A DNA stretch of 64,000 nt from the NCBI RefSeq assembly GCF_001642475.1, contig NW_019173985.1, positions 62,001 to 126,000 on the forward strand. Direction: 5' to 3'. The notes under the pieces are model-generated. The model was not told the DNA's origin. It made no database searches and was given only the letters and a program-made list of their open reading frames with translations. Below are positions 11,378 to 22,898 of this stretch, in pieces (within the stretch, counting starts at the first letter, position 1; each line of letters starts with the position of its first letter). This DNA is from Fonsecaea monophora (Eukaryota > Ascomycota > Eurotiomycetes > Chaetothyriales > Herpotrichiellaceae). A program made the position numbers and the translations under genes.

Positions 11378-13409
11378 TCACTGCCAGGTCGAGAAACGGT
11401 CTGTGTCATCCATGTCATATTTGAACTGTGGTGGATCCTCCTGGAAGAATACCGACGGCTCGAGGATGGCTCCGACGACAGGTTCGTCAGACATGGCCTC
11501 AGCAGCGAGGTCTAGTGATATGCCAGCCGACACAGCGTTCAAGTCCCACGTACTAGGGTCATCGCACTGCCCCTGCATCTTTTCGCTGAAGGTCTCCTGA
11601 GCAGCCATATCTATGTGTGAGTCCAAGAACTGGGAGTGGACCACCACCCCATTACCATCATGGACTTCCTGCCCGCTTGTATTCCCAAGGTCGGGAAGAA
11701 AATCCGGTCCTAGTGGAAAGAAAGTGGGATCTCCAAAAGTTGCAAAGGATTCATGGCTGTAGTCGATTTCGGCTTGTTCGTCGGGTGCTCCTCCACAAAC
11801 TTCTAGACTAGAAAAACACTGTGGTTCATTGTCTTTTGCACTCTCAGTCATCTGAGCCTGAGCATCTTCCTTGTCCTCCACTGGGACTCCGATCAGACCG
11901 AGTTCGCCCATTTTCTGAAGTGCTCTGAAATCCCTCAACAACAACGAAATATAGGGATGGGAACGGCCAACCTTGAAAGACGCCCAGATCAGGGCTTTGC
12001 AGTAATAGTCTTGTGCCGTCGCAAAATCGAGTCTCGCAAAGTGTATGCGCCCCAGGTCCGCTGCCGCACTGATATACATCCCGTTCCGCAAACCATCGTA
12101 TGGGTTCTTTTGTCCCATTTTCACGAACTTGGCAAAAATTTCCTCGGCCTGGCGCTCCCACATCTCTGCGTCGTGCCTCTCCCCTGCTCTGCGTGCTCGC
12201 GAGGCATTAGACATGTATAGTTTGGCCAGTCGACTTTCTATGAGTAACGTGTAACGATTGCGCTCGCCAAGAGTCCGTCTGTAGTGAGTAAGCTTTCTCT
12301 CTAGCAGCTCTTTGACATCCCGCCTATCTAGCCTGTATTGAAGGCTGACGATGTACATTGTCTCAATGGACAAAATATACTCGCGGTCGAGCTTCACACG
12401 GTTCCCGCCTGCATCTGCCAAATCCATCATGAGCTTGAGCGCCAATTCCGCACACGTGCCTAGGAGCTCCATGTGCGGCTCAAGACTGGCAAATGTATCC
12501 AATATCCTGGTCAAGGGATGGTGTGGTCCGAGCGATGGAGCATTGGCAGATAAACTACGCACGTATTTGGTGGCTTTGGCATAGACTTCTGCGTGTATGA
12601 CCCAGGACATTGAGGTGAACAGGTGGATCATTTCCAGCATCAGATCCGGATGCTGTTGTTCGAAGGCTAGTTGGATGTCGAGGCACACCTTGTTCACCTC
12701 GTGTCGGGCGTGGGCTGCGTCCCCGTCGCTATAGAGCTTTAAAGCCGAGAGAAATCCAACTTTGATATCTGGGCGCGTCTTCGCTTCACGTTTCGCTATG
12801 ACCCAGGAACTTGTTTCGGCTTGTTCAAGCGTTCCACACCAATGCTGTCTGACTTCATTCAACATGCGTTCTAGCTTGTGATCGAGAGGAGACGCTTTCA
12901 GGGAAATTTTCGATAACATCGCTTTGCAACCGACATCGCTCTGCAGCAAAGAACACCTGTATTGAGTGTCGGATCCAAAGTGACGGTAGACGCGATCCCA
13001 CACAACCGACCGACCGTCTTTCTCGGAAGTGGGCAGCGCAAGACCCAGGTCTGCACAGCGTTTTGCTTCTTCGGCGGCGGCTTTGTGCTCCTGTTTTGTC
13101 GAGTTCTTCTTAAACCCCCACTGCTTGAGTCTCTCTTTCAACATGTGATCACTGCGAATAGTGTTAGCTGTGTTCACGCCGACACTCCGTTATGACTGAC
13201 GCTGCCACAAACTGATGTCCCTTCGACAAGAGGACGAGTATGTCTTTCTGTTTCTTCCCGTCTTCCATGTAGTACCGTTCAATCAATGGCTTGACACGAT
13301 CCCATTCTTCCGCAGATGGACCCTTTTTGCGAGGCAAGCTTGGCTTCTTGACCGCGGACTGAGTAGATCGAGCAGGGGTACGCGCTCGTGGAGCGGGAGG
13401 GTTTGGCAT
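11378..13409 (-). CDS. Clr5-domain protein, copy 2 of 3
   Basis: Two exons, 13201-13409 and 11378-13151, with a 49-base GT-AG intron (donor GTCAGT, branch-like GCTAAC) give 660 residues. The basic Ser/Pro-rich N-terminus precedes the Clr5 domain (about residues 33-90: GPSAEEWDRVKPLIERYY through MLKERLKQWGFKKN). A conserved block VVWDRVYRHFG follows and is shared with copy 3 (AWDRVYRHFG). The central region is alpha-helical with TPR-like helices (for example GRIHFARLDFATAQDYYCKA, matching copy 3 DYRGAQKYYCLALFWAS). The C-terminus is acidic. Sharing of the intron phase and blocks shows that copies 2 and 3 are recent tandem paralogues. Function is unknown; transcription- or chromatin-linked action is only an inference from the Clr5 name. 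Confidence 0.87.
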
Positions 13410-14522
13410 GGTTAGATGGTCTGTTGAATGAGTGGAAAGGAGGCTACACCCTGCTTCTTGAGAGGTATCAAGAATAAGAACCTGCGAGATATCGTTACAC
13501 GGGGCACTGAGAGGCAAACATCTGCATCAATCAAAGAGAGGTGCACCCACTGTGTGATTCAAGGAGAGAAGACGCGAAGAGAAGGATAGCTGGGCCATGA
13601 TGCCCCCCTATGGTGCCTGAATGTCTCGCTCTGGGTCTCCATGGCCCGACCTGTGAGGCTGCGCAACAAAGCCTGCTTAGGCAGTAACATGTTCCCTGTT
13701 AACCTGGCGGTGCAACACCCCACAGATTGCACCGCAACGGCTGGCGGCATGATCTTAAGCAGCCCTCTTGAAAATCACGAGATAACATCCACAGTGTTCA
13801 CAGGTTCGGTGCAGGAACATTCTCTTCCTCAGCAAATATTTGCCGTCCTCTCATAAGTCACGACAGAGACAGCCGGGCCAGTCCAGCTCTGATCAGCCAC
13901 GGAGGAGTGGTTACTTAGCGAGCAGACAGTTGATTGGCGCCTCCGGGCCCGGCAATCGAACTCGGTCCACAGCATTCAATCCACCCCATCACTATGTATC
14001 TCTCAGCTGAAGATCTGTACCGAGTGTGGGGACTTTGTAAGATGTCTTATATTGTATCGTTGCAACGTGCTGATTAGGTGCCTCCATGGACACCCCATTT
14101 CCGAGAAACTCAAGAAACAGCTGGGCGTTGCGGAAATCGTGAACGATAAACTCCTCCGGACCAGAACTTGCAGTGACAGGCGATGAAAAGCAAACAAATC
14201 CATCTACCCAGCCTCGCCAGTATGGCACGTCTAAAGCAGCGGCCAGACCATGAGAAGAGGGAAGATCCATACTCGATGTGCACCGCGCTGCACATACCAA
14301 CATGCTCACAAGTGTCCTGTAGGCACTCTTAAGCCTGACAAGACCCCACGAAGCGATCGGCACAGAAACCCAGAAACCTTTCAAGTCTCCCAGCTCGATG
14401 GAAATTACATCTTGTACAATATATTTGGCATTCACAACATTAGGTGCAAGCTGAGCACATGGCTGTATCCGCAGAACAGCGGCCATGCGTATAGGGTATA
14501 AGCAGGTAGAATACACTTCAGC
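13410..14522. other. Intergenic, upstream of Clr5 copy 2
   Basis: No gene is seen. A 221-codon minus-strand frame (13992-14657) is open but has no family resemblance and its beginning lies in repeat material. Bases around 13654-13668 match the upstream region of Clr5 copy 3 (16995-17009), as expected of a duplicated promoter. Confidence 0.45.
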
Positions 14523-14653
14523 CTCATGCCAGAAGAGCAATAACACCTGCCAACAGACCAGCAGCACTGAGGACGAGTTCACCACTTCGAGGGTCCAGCT
14601 ACTGGGCGGGAGGAAAGGGGGCCCAATCTCGTCCCGGAAGCCAAATTCGACAA
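14523..14653 (-). pseudogene. Chimeric scrap: 3' end of a Kre9-like GPI gene joined to Clr5 downstream repeat
   Basis: Bases 14523-14589 match 17748-17814 at 64 of 67 positions. That source is the last codons of the Kre9-like GPI protein, and the scrap still reads SGELVLSAAGLLAGVIALLA and stop on the minus strand. Bases 14582-14653 match the Clr5 copy 2 downstream repeat at 11240-11313. The two matches overlap by the 8 bases CCACTTCG (14582-14589), the signature of a microhomology junction. It cannot make a GPI protein because only the hydrophobic tail remains. Confidence 0.85.
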
Positions 14654-14666
14654 TCAAGCATTCGTT

Positions 14667-16729
14667 CTATGCAGGCAGTCCGTTCATAAACAATTCAGAC
14701 TCTCGGATAAGATCATTGAGATCCCCTGTACAGCGTGGGAGCTCACTGTCATCGCTCATCTGCAGATCGCGATTATCAAAGCTGGCATTCAGGAAGCTTA
14801 AGAGATCTGATGCAGGGGTGATGGAAGCGTTAACAAACCCCACCTCAAGGCTAAAAATCATCGAGTGCCGTGATGTCGAGACCATCTGCACAAGAGTCAT
14901 CTATGCCCTGCATATACTGGGCCCAGAAGTCTTCCTCAGTCGTGTAGACAAAAGGGTTGGATCCTGGAGACATGTTTCCATCAATCACCCCAGTCCCGCT
15001 GTCATGTGTAGCGCCGGAAGTGAAATTCGGAGGCAAAGTGGGCTCGCTCCGCGAAATAGACCCGACTTCAATAAGTCCATCGGACTCGATACTTTCCACA
15101 GACTCAAACTGCGCGTCGCACGATACTTCACAAGCCTCCATCTCTTGACACGACTGCGCTCGAGCCTTTTCTCCGCATTGGTTGTGCTGTTCGTTTTCTG
15201 GCATTTTAATGTCCACGAGACCCAGTTCTCCCATTTTCTGGAGGGCGTCGAACTCTCTCAAGAGAAGTGAAACAAATGGATGAGGGCGGTCAAATTGGTT
15301 AGAGGCCCAAAACAATGCGAGACAGTAGTACTTTTGCGCGCCTCTGTAGTCTTGCTGTGCAAAAAGATGACGGGCAAGATCCTTTGCAGCAATACAGTAT
15401 GCGCCTGTGCGACTGCGGTCCCTGGGGTATTTCTTCCCCTGTTTGACAATCTCAGACAAGATCTTCTTCCCTTTCTGCTCAGAGATCTCTCTCCGGTGTT
15501 TTGCATCTGGCCCTTGCATCCTTGCAGCATCAAATAGGTACATCTTTGCCAGATGAAGCTGCGTCGATAGAGTGTGTTTACTTCGGGGCCCAAGAGCTCG
15601 GCGATAGTGGAAGTACTTCGTCTGAACGAGCTCGTAAGCTTTAGATCGGTCCAATCTTCTGGCGAGCTCTGTGACGAGAGAATCTTCCACGGAATATATG
15701 TAGTAGCCATCAAGCTTGACCTGGTCCTTGTGCTCTTCTACAGTATCCACCATCACTTGATAAGCCAGCCCTGTGAAGTCGTCGACAATCTGTGAAGTCA
15801 GCGGTAGATTGGTGAGTGTTGTTAAGACGCTGATCAAGGGATGCTTCGCTTTCAGGAACACGTGGCAGGCAGATAGAAAGTGTTTGGCGACAACGATATA
15901 CAGTTCGGGGTGGTCAGCCCACAAGCTGGACGAAAAAATGGAAATAAAAGCTGAAAGGAGGCTTGGTTCCTGGAGTCTGATGACATTGAACACAGCAGCG
16001 CACGTTTGACTCATCTCTCGCCACCCCTGATCGGCACGGCCGTTTCTCATTAGATTAAGCGCCCCAAGAAGTCTGACTTCGAGATGGACAGGGCAGTCTC
16101 TAACCCGCGCAGCCTTACGGCTCGCCTTGATTGAGGCGAAGGTTTCGTTTCTTGCGATTATGACAGACCAGTAGCGTTTCAACTCAATTAACGACATCTC
16201 GATGTTGTGGTCGTCGATGGACGTTTTCAGGGCGACCTTAGAAATGAGTGCATCCCACTGAGAGCCGGATCGCAACGAGGAGCAGCCGTACTGTTTGCCG
16301 AAATGACGATACACGCGGTCCCAAGCACATGGTTTGCCGTCAAATTCCATGTCTACTGGGAGTTTCAGGCCTAGGTCTGCCCGACGTTTTGCTTCTTTTG
16401 CTGCAATTTCGTGTTCGGCATTTTTGAAATTCTTCCTGAACCCCCACTGGGTCAACCTCTCTTTTAGCATGTGTTCTCTAGTAAGGTATTAGCATAGCCT
16501 TTTCGACGCTTGATTGAACACACTTTGCATCAAAATTGTGCTCATTCAACAACAATGTCCGAACTTCTGCAAGCTTCCTTCTTTCCTCGATATAGTATCG
16601 CCTGACCAGAGGCTTCACCCGTTCCCATTCCCCAATGGGAGGTCCCTTCTTGCGGAATGGAACTTGTTTATTGACAGGTTTCCTGACTTTTGTAGAGGTA
16701 CTCGTTCGAGAAGCGCGACGTGTCGGCAT
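14667..16729 (-). CDS. Clr5-domain protein, copy 3 of 3, with probable C-terminal frameshift
   Basis: Exons 16524-16729 and 14851-16477 (46-base intron) give 610 residues ending ITALDDF at a TAG at 14851-14853. The Clr5 domain spans about residues 32-86 (GPPIGEWERVKPLVRRYY through MLKERLTQWGFRKN), then AWDRVYRHFG and TPR-like helices as in copy 2. The stop follows a run of five T (plus-strand A at 14853-14857). In the neighbouring frame the sequence continues SLEVGFVNAS and stays open for about 60 codons to a TAG at 14667-14669. That extension has an acidic Ser/Asp-rich character and loose similarity to the end of copy 2. One base fewer in the run would join the two. It is therefore either a truncating mutation or a sequencing error. 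The feature limits include the stranded extension. Confidence 0.83.
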
Positions 16730-17747
16730 TATGGCAAGCGCGGTCTGCTGGGAGTGCAGAGCGGATGGCGCGAGCTGTGTATTCTGATTGTAATCGGTGT
16801 GAGGGGAGGAGATCAAGTTTGCAGGATTTCTTCAAGAAAGACAGAACGCAATCAGAGACTCTGCAGACAGACTTGTTACTGTACCTTTGCAAGGGCATAT
16901 CCTAGGAGAAGGTGTGGCCAAGGCAGAAGAGCACAGTCGTTTGCTGTTCTGTCTCAGCTTCAGCCTGAGCCCCAGCGCCCCTGGCCGAGACCTCTGAGGC
17001 TGCGCAACATCCCATGCTTGCTTTGTTGCCATATGACCCAACCCAGCTCGTGGCACCCCAGACCACAGTTTGCTGCTGGATGAGCATTGCCGTTTGGACA
17101 AAACTTACACCTCAAGTTAGAGGAGTCGATGTTTGGGCTCTTTGGCAAGCCCTCAACCGGAGATTTGAATGAGCTTGAAGCGACGATTGAGGGATAAATA
17201 TTAAGTGCCTGCGACAAGACCCGCCATTGCTGCAGCTTAAGCGACACACAAGATGACTGGAGCCAGCACCGCCTTCTCACATCCGAAGAGGTCCACTGCA
17301 TAACAATTACCCACATCTGAATAGTCTCTTTGTACTCGGTACTTGGTACGAGTGATTTTCACTTAGGATGACTTGTCACTGGGTCCCCTTCACAAGACCT
17401 CCTGGTCGACACAGCTGTCGGAGTTATCCGATGATAAAGTGCCATCGTGCCAAAGCCTTTACACGGTGACATCTAACATGGAAGGCGTGTAACACTGGAT
17501 CGGAATAGAAAATATTAGCTCGGTAAGACGATTCTATTGCAGCAAAGTGGATTGAAGTATCTCATGGCTCATTCAAGGACAGGCTGCGTTTGTTTCATAC
17601 CTCAAGGCTGTTCGCGATCTCGAGCCGGACACAGCTCTTCGGAGTGATCAGAAACACCTTGGTAATGCAGATCAACTAGCAAACCGTGTCTATAAACGAA
17701 CGCCATATCATGACTGTGAAATATACAGTATGTAGATGCATTCAATG
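16730..17747. other. Intergenic, upstream of Clr5 copy 3
   Basis: No gene is seen. It contains the promoter of Clr5 copy 3, including TGAGGCTGCGCAACA at 16995-17009, shared with the copy 2 promoter at 13654-13668 at a similar distance from the start codon (about 245-280 bases). Confidence 0.5.
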
Positions 17748-17748
17748 C

Positions 17749-18465
17749 TCATGCCAGAAGAGCAATGACACCTGCCAACACACCAGCAGCACTGAGGACG
17801 AATTCACCACTTCGTCGATTCTGCCCGTTGGCAGTATTTGTGCTTCCAGTGGTTGCCGCAACACCGCCATTCGACTCGCTGCTTGCTTCGCTGGTGCTGG
17901 TAGCAAAACTGCTCTCGGTGCGCGAATTGGAAAGGGACGTTGTGACTTGACTTCCAGTCCCTGTTCCGGATAGGGTTACAACGCCAACGGAATTGATGGT
18001 TGCCGTTGGAACGATACTATCTGTGCCACCGCCGATAGGTGAAGTGGTGGAGGCAACTGGAACGACAGTTGCTGTTGTAACCAACGTCACTTGCCCACCA
18101 TCTCCACTTGAACTCTGATCACTTTTGCTACTGAACGTCAATCCGGTGATTTGGGCAAGTGTGTCCCCGTTTCCAACAGCCAATATCTTATACCCAGACC
18201 CTGAGCCTTGTATTGTGCCGGCAGGCACAGTATACGACCCGGTGTATGAAACGACACCCGTCGCAATTGTCAGATCTGTGTCCGAACCGGACTTGCCAAG
18301 TTTAAGGTCGATGGTCGAGGGATCCGTATAGCTGAGAGACCACCAAATGACGACATCCTTGCTTGGGTCTATGCGCGAGTCGGAGCTTGGAGAGGTGAAT
18401 TCGAGGCCAAGTGAGGAGGGAAAGAGTGTCGCCAGGCAGGCTACAACTTGGAAATGCGATCGCAT
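17749..18465 (-). CDS. GPI-anchored cell wall protein with Kre9/Knh1-like N-terminal domain
   Basis: This is a single exon of 238 residues. A signal peptide (about 1-20, hydrophobic, ending SSLG) is followed by a Kre9/Knh1-like beta-sandwich (about 21-115: LEFTSPSSDSRIDPSKDVVIWW, SYTGSYTVPAGTIQGSGSGYK). A Ser/Thr/Gly-rich linker (about 116-215) comes next. The C-terminus is a hydrophobic tail (LSAAGVLAGVIALLA) after a small-residue/Asn/Gly stretch, typical of a GPI-attachment signal. Members of this family are wall or plasma-membrane mannoproteins; the yeast namesakes affect beta-1,6-glucan. A 67-base copy of its 3' end lies at 14523-14589. Confidence 0.9.
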   Translation of the reverse strand: MRSHFQVVACLATLFPSSLGLEFTSPSSDSRIDPSKDVVIWWSLSYTDPSTIDLKLGKSGSDTDLTIATGVVSYTGSYTVPAGTIQGSGSGYKILAVGNGDTLAQITGLTFSSKSDQSSSGDGGQVTLVTTATVVPVASTTSPIGGGTDSIVPTATINSVGVVTLSGTGTGSQVTTSLSNSRTESSFATSTSEASSESNGGVAATTGSTNTANGQNRRSGEFVLSAAGVLAGVIALLA

Positions 18466-19364
18466 CGGTGGGGGTGACTGATGGTTTGCGGTTTCCTTCT
18501 GCGAGGGTTAATGGGTGCCAATGCGAGATGGTATGTTTTGGTGGGTAACGACCTGCAAATATCTGGAAAATGAGGGCGAAACTAGCAAATTGATAAAGAA
18601 CGGACGCACTTGACAATGGCCAGATGCAGCACAGACGACTCCTCCGCAATGAGAAAACCACGAGGAGTGTGGAGGAATCTCCTCAGGACGCGAAACAAAA
18701 GGGAAACGCAGGCGTCATAAGGCCTGCGAAAGCAATCAAATCCTAGCGCGACTATCCGTCTGCATTGGGAAGATGGGGCAGTTGAGGCTGAGGGACTTTT
18801 CCTCTTGCGGCTTTTCTTCAATAAATCATAACACGAGGCTCCGCTACTCGGCTCGGTTATGCACCTACATATACGAGTACCCAGTTCCCTATGTACTCGG
18901 TACAAGCAGACACAACGTCTCAACAACTGCGACTGGTCATGTTGGCCAAGCGAAAACAAGCTCCAGCTCCGGCTAAAAATACTCCTCCAAATGTAAGCTC
19001 GGTATTGGAATGGGAGGTACGCAGTATCTGCACCTATGCATGTATGTACCTCTTGCGGACCCGAGACAGCTACACAGCTTCCGTGATACCAAGAGACTCG
19101 TACAGTCTCAGCCTTCCGGGATTCGGACGACTACTCAAACATCTTCATCAGAACAAAACCGGGGTTCAAGGGGTGGGGCATTATGCAATCATCAGACAGT
19201 TGATTCTCGAGCCCTAATAATAAACTCCTGTCAAGCAATACGTCGTGTATAAAACGATGGGTTATCAGAGGACAATTTCGTATCACAGCAGGCCGTGTTG
19301 CAAGACGTGTCCATCTGTCAGCCAGACCCCTTCAAATGTCACCATAAGCACCATTCCTCGAGGT
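18466..19364. other. Intergenic, no gene seen
   Basis: This contains the promoter of the Kre9-like gene and the epsin 3' flank. Short frames occur on both strands with no domain. GTACTCGGTAC-type near-palindromic patches appear around 18880-18905. Confidence 0.5.
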
Positions 19365-21256
19365 TTACAGGTCAATCAAACTCCCGCCCTGTTGACCAGC
19401 CAGCCGAGCTCCGTACGGATTATTCTGCTGACCATACCCGCCCGCGAATGCACTACCTGGCCCGGTTTGAGCTGGCATTTGTTGGCCAAACCCGGTAGCC
19501 TGGGCTGAAAAGAAAGGGTTGGTGCCGGTTTGTGCGGCGCGCAGGCGATCGAGACCTTGCCCAGCCGAATTGACAAACGTTCCTGGTGCGGTATGTTGGG
19601 CTGGAATACGCAGATCGCCTGTGTTTCCAAATGTATCCTGCCCTTCCCCTGAAGCCAACAAGGCATTGAGCTTGGCATGTTGTGGATTGACTGGCTTTTG
19701 TTGTTGCTGGGAGGTCGGCTGTGGTGCTGAGTAATTCGTGATTGGGTTGGGTTGGTGCTGGAAGGTCGGCTGCGGTGCTGAGTAACTCGTGATTGGATTG
19801 GGTTGGGAAGGCTGGGTGAATTGCGTGGTGGGCTGCGACTCGAACAGAGTGCCCAGCGAAGGTTGAGTGCTTGGCCGGGCGAAGGGCGATGGGGATGACT
19901 GCTGCGCTCTCTGTGCGAAGGGATTATTGGACCCGGTAGGCAACGGCTTGAGTGCAGCCGGGGTTTGGGGTGATGGACTGGCCCAAGGGTTGTTTGTTCC
20001 AGGCTGGAGGTGATTTTGCTGAGGTGACTGGATTCCGAACAGGTCACCAGAAGGCTGCACACCATACGGATTATTGGTCTGAAACGCAGTCTGCTGAGGT
20101 TGGATAGTGTTCTGCTGCTGCAAGAATGGTGGCTGGCCGAATTGATCATATCCTGTCGGATGGACAGGCTGAAAGCCATTGGCGAACCCATTTTGAAACC
20201 CTGTCTGCTGAGGCTGGGCGTATTGGTTGTTCAAGAAGCCGGTGCTCTGTGGTTGCTGTTGAAGTGGATTACCAAACCAATCCACAGCAGGCTGTTGTTG
20301 GTAGCCCTGATTGTATCCAGTTGGCTGATTCTGCGCTGGTGGTGGCGCGGGCGTGTCATCCACAAGTAAAGCAGCGTTTTGCTCCTCAAGCTTCCGGGCA
20401 CGTTGCTCCGCTTCCTCCTTACTGAGCTGTATCGCTCTCAGGACATCCGGATCTTGTTCATCATCCTGCTCGTTTTGACGCCTGCGAGCCTCGTCTTCGG
20501 CGCTCTGACGAATTGCCTTTCTAATTTGGATTGCCTCCTCAGGGGGGATATCGTCTGCTTGATCGTTACGCTTTTGACTGCGTTGAGGATAGGTAGGACC
20601 AGCGATGGCCTGCTTTGCGTATTCGTCAATTCCCGCGACACGGGCCTTCCACAATTTGCGGTCGGAGCGTTCGCTGCGCAGACGATCCTCGTCCAGGATG
20701 AGTGCAGTCAATTCTTTGGCAGATGTGCGGACTGCATCAATCAGCATGTGCGGCTCTGAAAATGAGGGCCATGAAACTGCTCACCGTTTTGTCCCACGTC
20801 TCTGCCATCCTCATCAATATATTGGAACTCTCGCAATGTCTTGATGATGTAAATGTTCTTTCTAGCCCAGGTGACCACCAGTTCCGAGCCCTCGTGCAGA
20901 CAATAGTCAAGGACTTTCAATGACTTCAGCACATGTCGCCAGTTCTTGCCTTTGTCGTTTAGCCGCTTATCGAGCATATCCATGATCTCGTAGAAGTCAC
21001 TCGGGCTATACAAATAGGATCAGCATAGGCAGCAACCTTGCCATTGAACAAATCTTACTTGTTGAATGTGAGGGCTGCAATCTCAGCCATGTCCGTACCC
21101 GTCGGGCCCCATGGATCGTTGGAGGTAGCTTTATCGCCATTGATTCAGTGTGTGAAGGAAGACCGCTAGGAGCGAACACCTACCATTTCGCACCTTGACC
21201 TGAACACTACTGTATCCCTTTGTGACATTTTTAACACTTCTCACGACTTTCGACAT
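19365..21256 (-). CDS. Epsin (ENTH-UIM-NPF endocytic adaptor, Ent1/Ent2 type)
   Basis: Four exons, 21184-21256, 21059-21128, 20785-21005 and 19365-20731, give 576 residues; the introns are 53-55 bases. The ENTH domain (about 1-140) starts MSKVVRSVKNVTKGYSSVQV and includes SNDPWGPTG and VLDYCLHEGSE. This domain binds PI(4,5)P2 and bends plasma membrane. Two ubiquitin-interacting motifs follow (EEAIQIRKAIRQSAEDEA and DVLRAIQLSKEEAEQ). The Gln/Pro/Asn-rich remainder carries NPF motifs (NNPFAQ, TNPFFS) for EH-domain partners. The protein ends SLIDL, a C-terminal clathrin-box as in yeast epsins. A 17-residue tandem duplication (NPIT-S/N-YSAPQPT...) lies in the tail. It acts in clathrin-dependent endocytosis and actin coupling at the cell cortex. 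Confidence 0.95.
19713..19814. repeat. Two tandem copies of a 51-base unit in the epsin tail
   Basis: The unit beginning GGTCGGCT at 19713 recurs at 19764 with a few substitutions, keeping frame and encoding NPITSYSAPQPT and NPITNYSAPQPT. It is an in-frame duplication within the disordered Gln/Pro-rich tail. Confidence 0.85.
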
Positions 21257-22898
21257 ACTTCCTCCTTTTTTGTAGATGGGCGCAGACTGCAGCGAGGAAC
21301 CTCTGTAGATGTTCTCGGAGGACCGCTGAGTGCGGGAGCCGTCACCGAGTTCGTTTGAAACCCCGACTATGGTACGGCGACGAGAGGGTTGATCCCGAAA
21401 TGAGCGGCTAGGCGTCTCAGTGACCGAATAGCTGCGGCCGGTTCGATCGGTCACTGTGCGCACAGGGGGGATGTTTTGGTAAAGAAGAGGTGAGGCGAAG
21501 AATGCCAGATTGACTGACTGTCCGAAGAAGCCTTAAAAGTTGTTAGGTAAGAGCAGTTAACGTCAGGTGGGCGGCAAGGCAAGCGCCCGCAAAGCCCACA
21601 AGCCCACAAAAAGTCTGAATTGAGCGATGCCCGATGCCCTGGGTGCCTGCCTGGCGGAAGCAGGAGGCTGCTGACGATGATGATTATCGCCTAGACCTGG
21701 CTAGTTAGTTGCTTGGTGGGTGGAGGAGGAGGGAAATGATGGCGTGGCGCAGTTGCTGCTAGTAGTGGCTGATGATGGAGTACGAGGTCCACTGATGATG
21801 CAGATTGTTCTTGATCTGTGCTTGAATGGTCTGTCTCAGGTCAGGTACAATGATGCTGCAGGAGAATTTGAAGCGGGAGGAGCAGCAGGAGTAAGAGGGA
21901 TACGTTATGAAATACTATCACCACAACCTCTTGGAAGGAGGAGGGACAAGGTCCATGTGACAGATAGCTGGCGTTGGGTTAGTGTGCCTTTTTCCCTCAT
22001 CCACCCCTCGTCCTCTCGTTCATCTTCCAAGGTTCCTTCTACCACTCTGTACCATTGGAACTGCTGTTGGTGGCCGCGTCAAGCTTCCCACTTGGCAGCT
22101 TGAGCTCGCCCCGACTCTGTCAGCGATGAACCGACCCTTCCGAAGCGAACCATACCAAGTGCGGAGGTGCAGGCATCACCTAATTAATACCTACGGCGCC
22201 GCAGTCTACGCAATTCACGATGTCCTCGTCTGACTCAACATCACCACACATTTCCTATGTCCTTCGTACCGGCAGCTGCTCGGCCTGTGAAGTGGATATT
22301 ACTGAAAGATTTGATAAGAGTCAAGGAGACGCTGTTACAGAGTTTACCATCATCGATGCAGCACCAGCGGTTCCCTGATTGCCAGTACTGACCTCCACCA
22401 ACCCATACCCTAGGTCTTTCTAACGATACTATTTAAGAGGGATCCAAGTACATGAAGGATGCCATCAATGAAAATATACATGGCAAACATGGATGTCTAG
22501 ACAACGAAAGGGTGTAACAGGCCTACCATCAGGTGAAAACATAGTTCGCCTCTAAGATGAAGTCCTGATGCGAACATCACCCAAAGGATAGGGAAAAAAC
22601 TCTCCCCTCACAGCAGACTTTTGAGTTGGGCATCTACTTTTTGAAGGAACATCTTACTACCAAACACCGAGATTGGGCGCCTGCCCACGCGATCGGTACT
22701 CTTATCAACAGCTGGATGAACCAAATCGTCACCGATCAGCGCCTCTATCGCGGAGTCTGGCGACAAAAAGAGTATAATACGCTTCATGTCCTTCGGCGAC
22801 TGAATATCTCCTGGTTTACTCATATCTTCCAAGAGGGAAGTCGAGGTTTTGACCTCTCTCTCTCTCTTTCTCTCTCAGTAGAGTTCTTCCAATTGTCC
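21257..22898. other. Intergenic, epsin upstream region
   Basis: No supported gene. A 74-codon minus-strand frame (22608-22832) is protein-like in composition but unrecognised and isolated. A CT-rich run lies at 22854-22876. The region next to the epsin start has purine-rich stretches on the plus strand. Confidence 0.45.

Noticed and set aside
13992..14657. 221-codon minus-strand frame
   Set aside because: It begins in the duplicated/chimeric repeat and shows no domain.
14485..15270. 261-codon plus-strand frame
   Set aside because: It is antisense to the Clr5 copy 3 coding sequence, which has clear family blocks.
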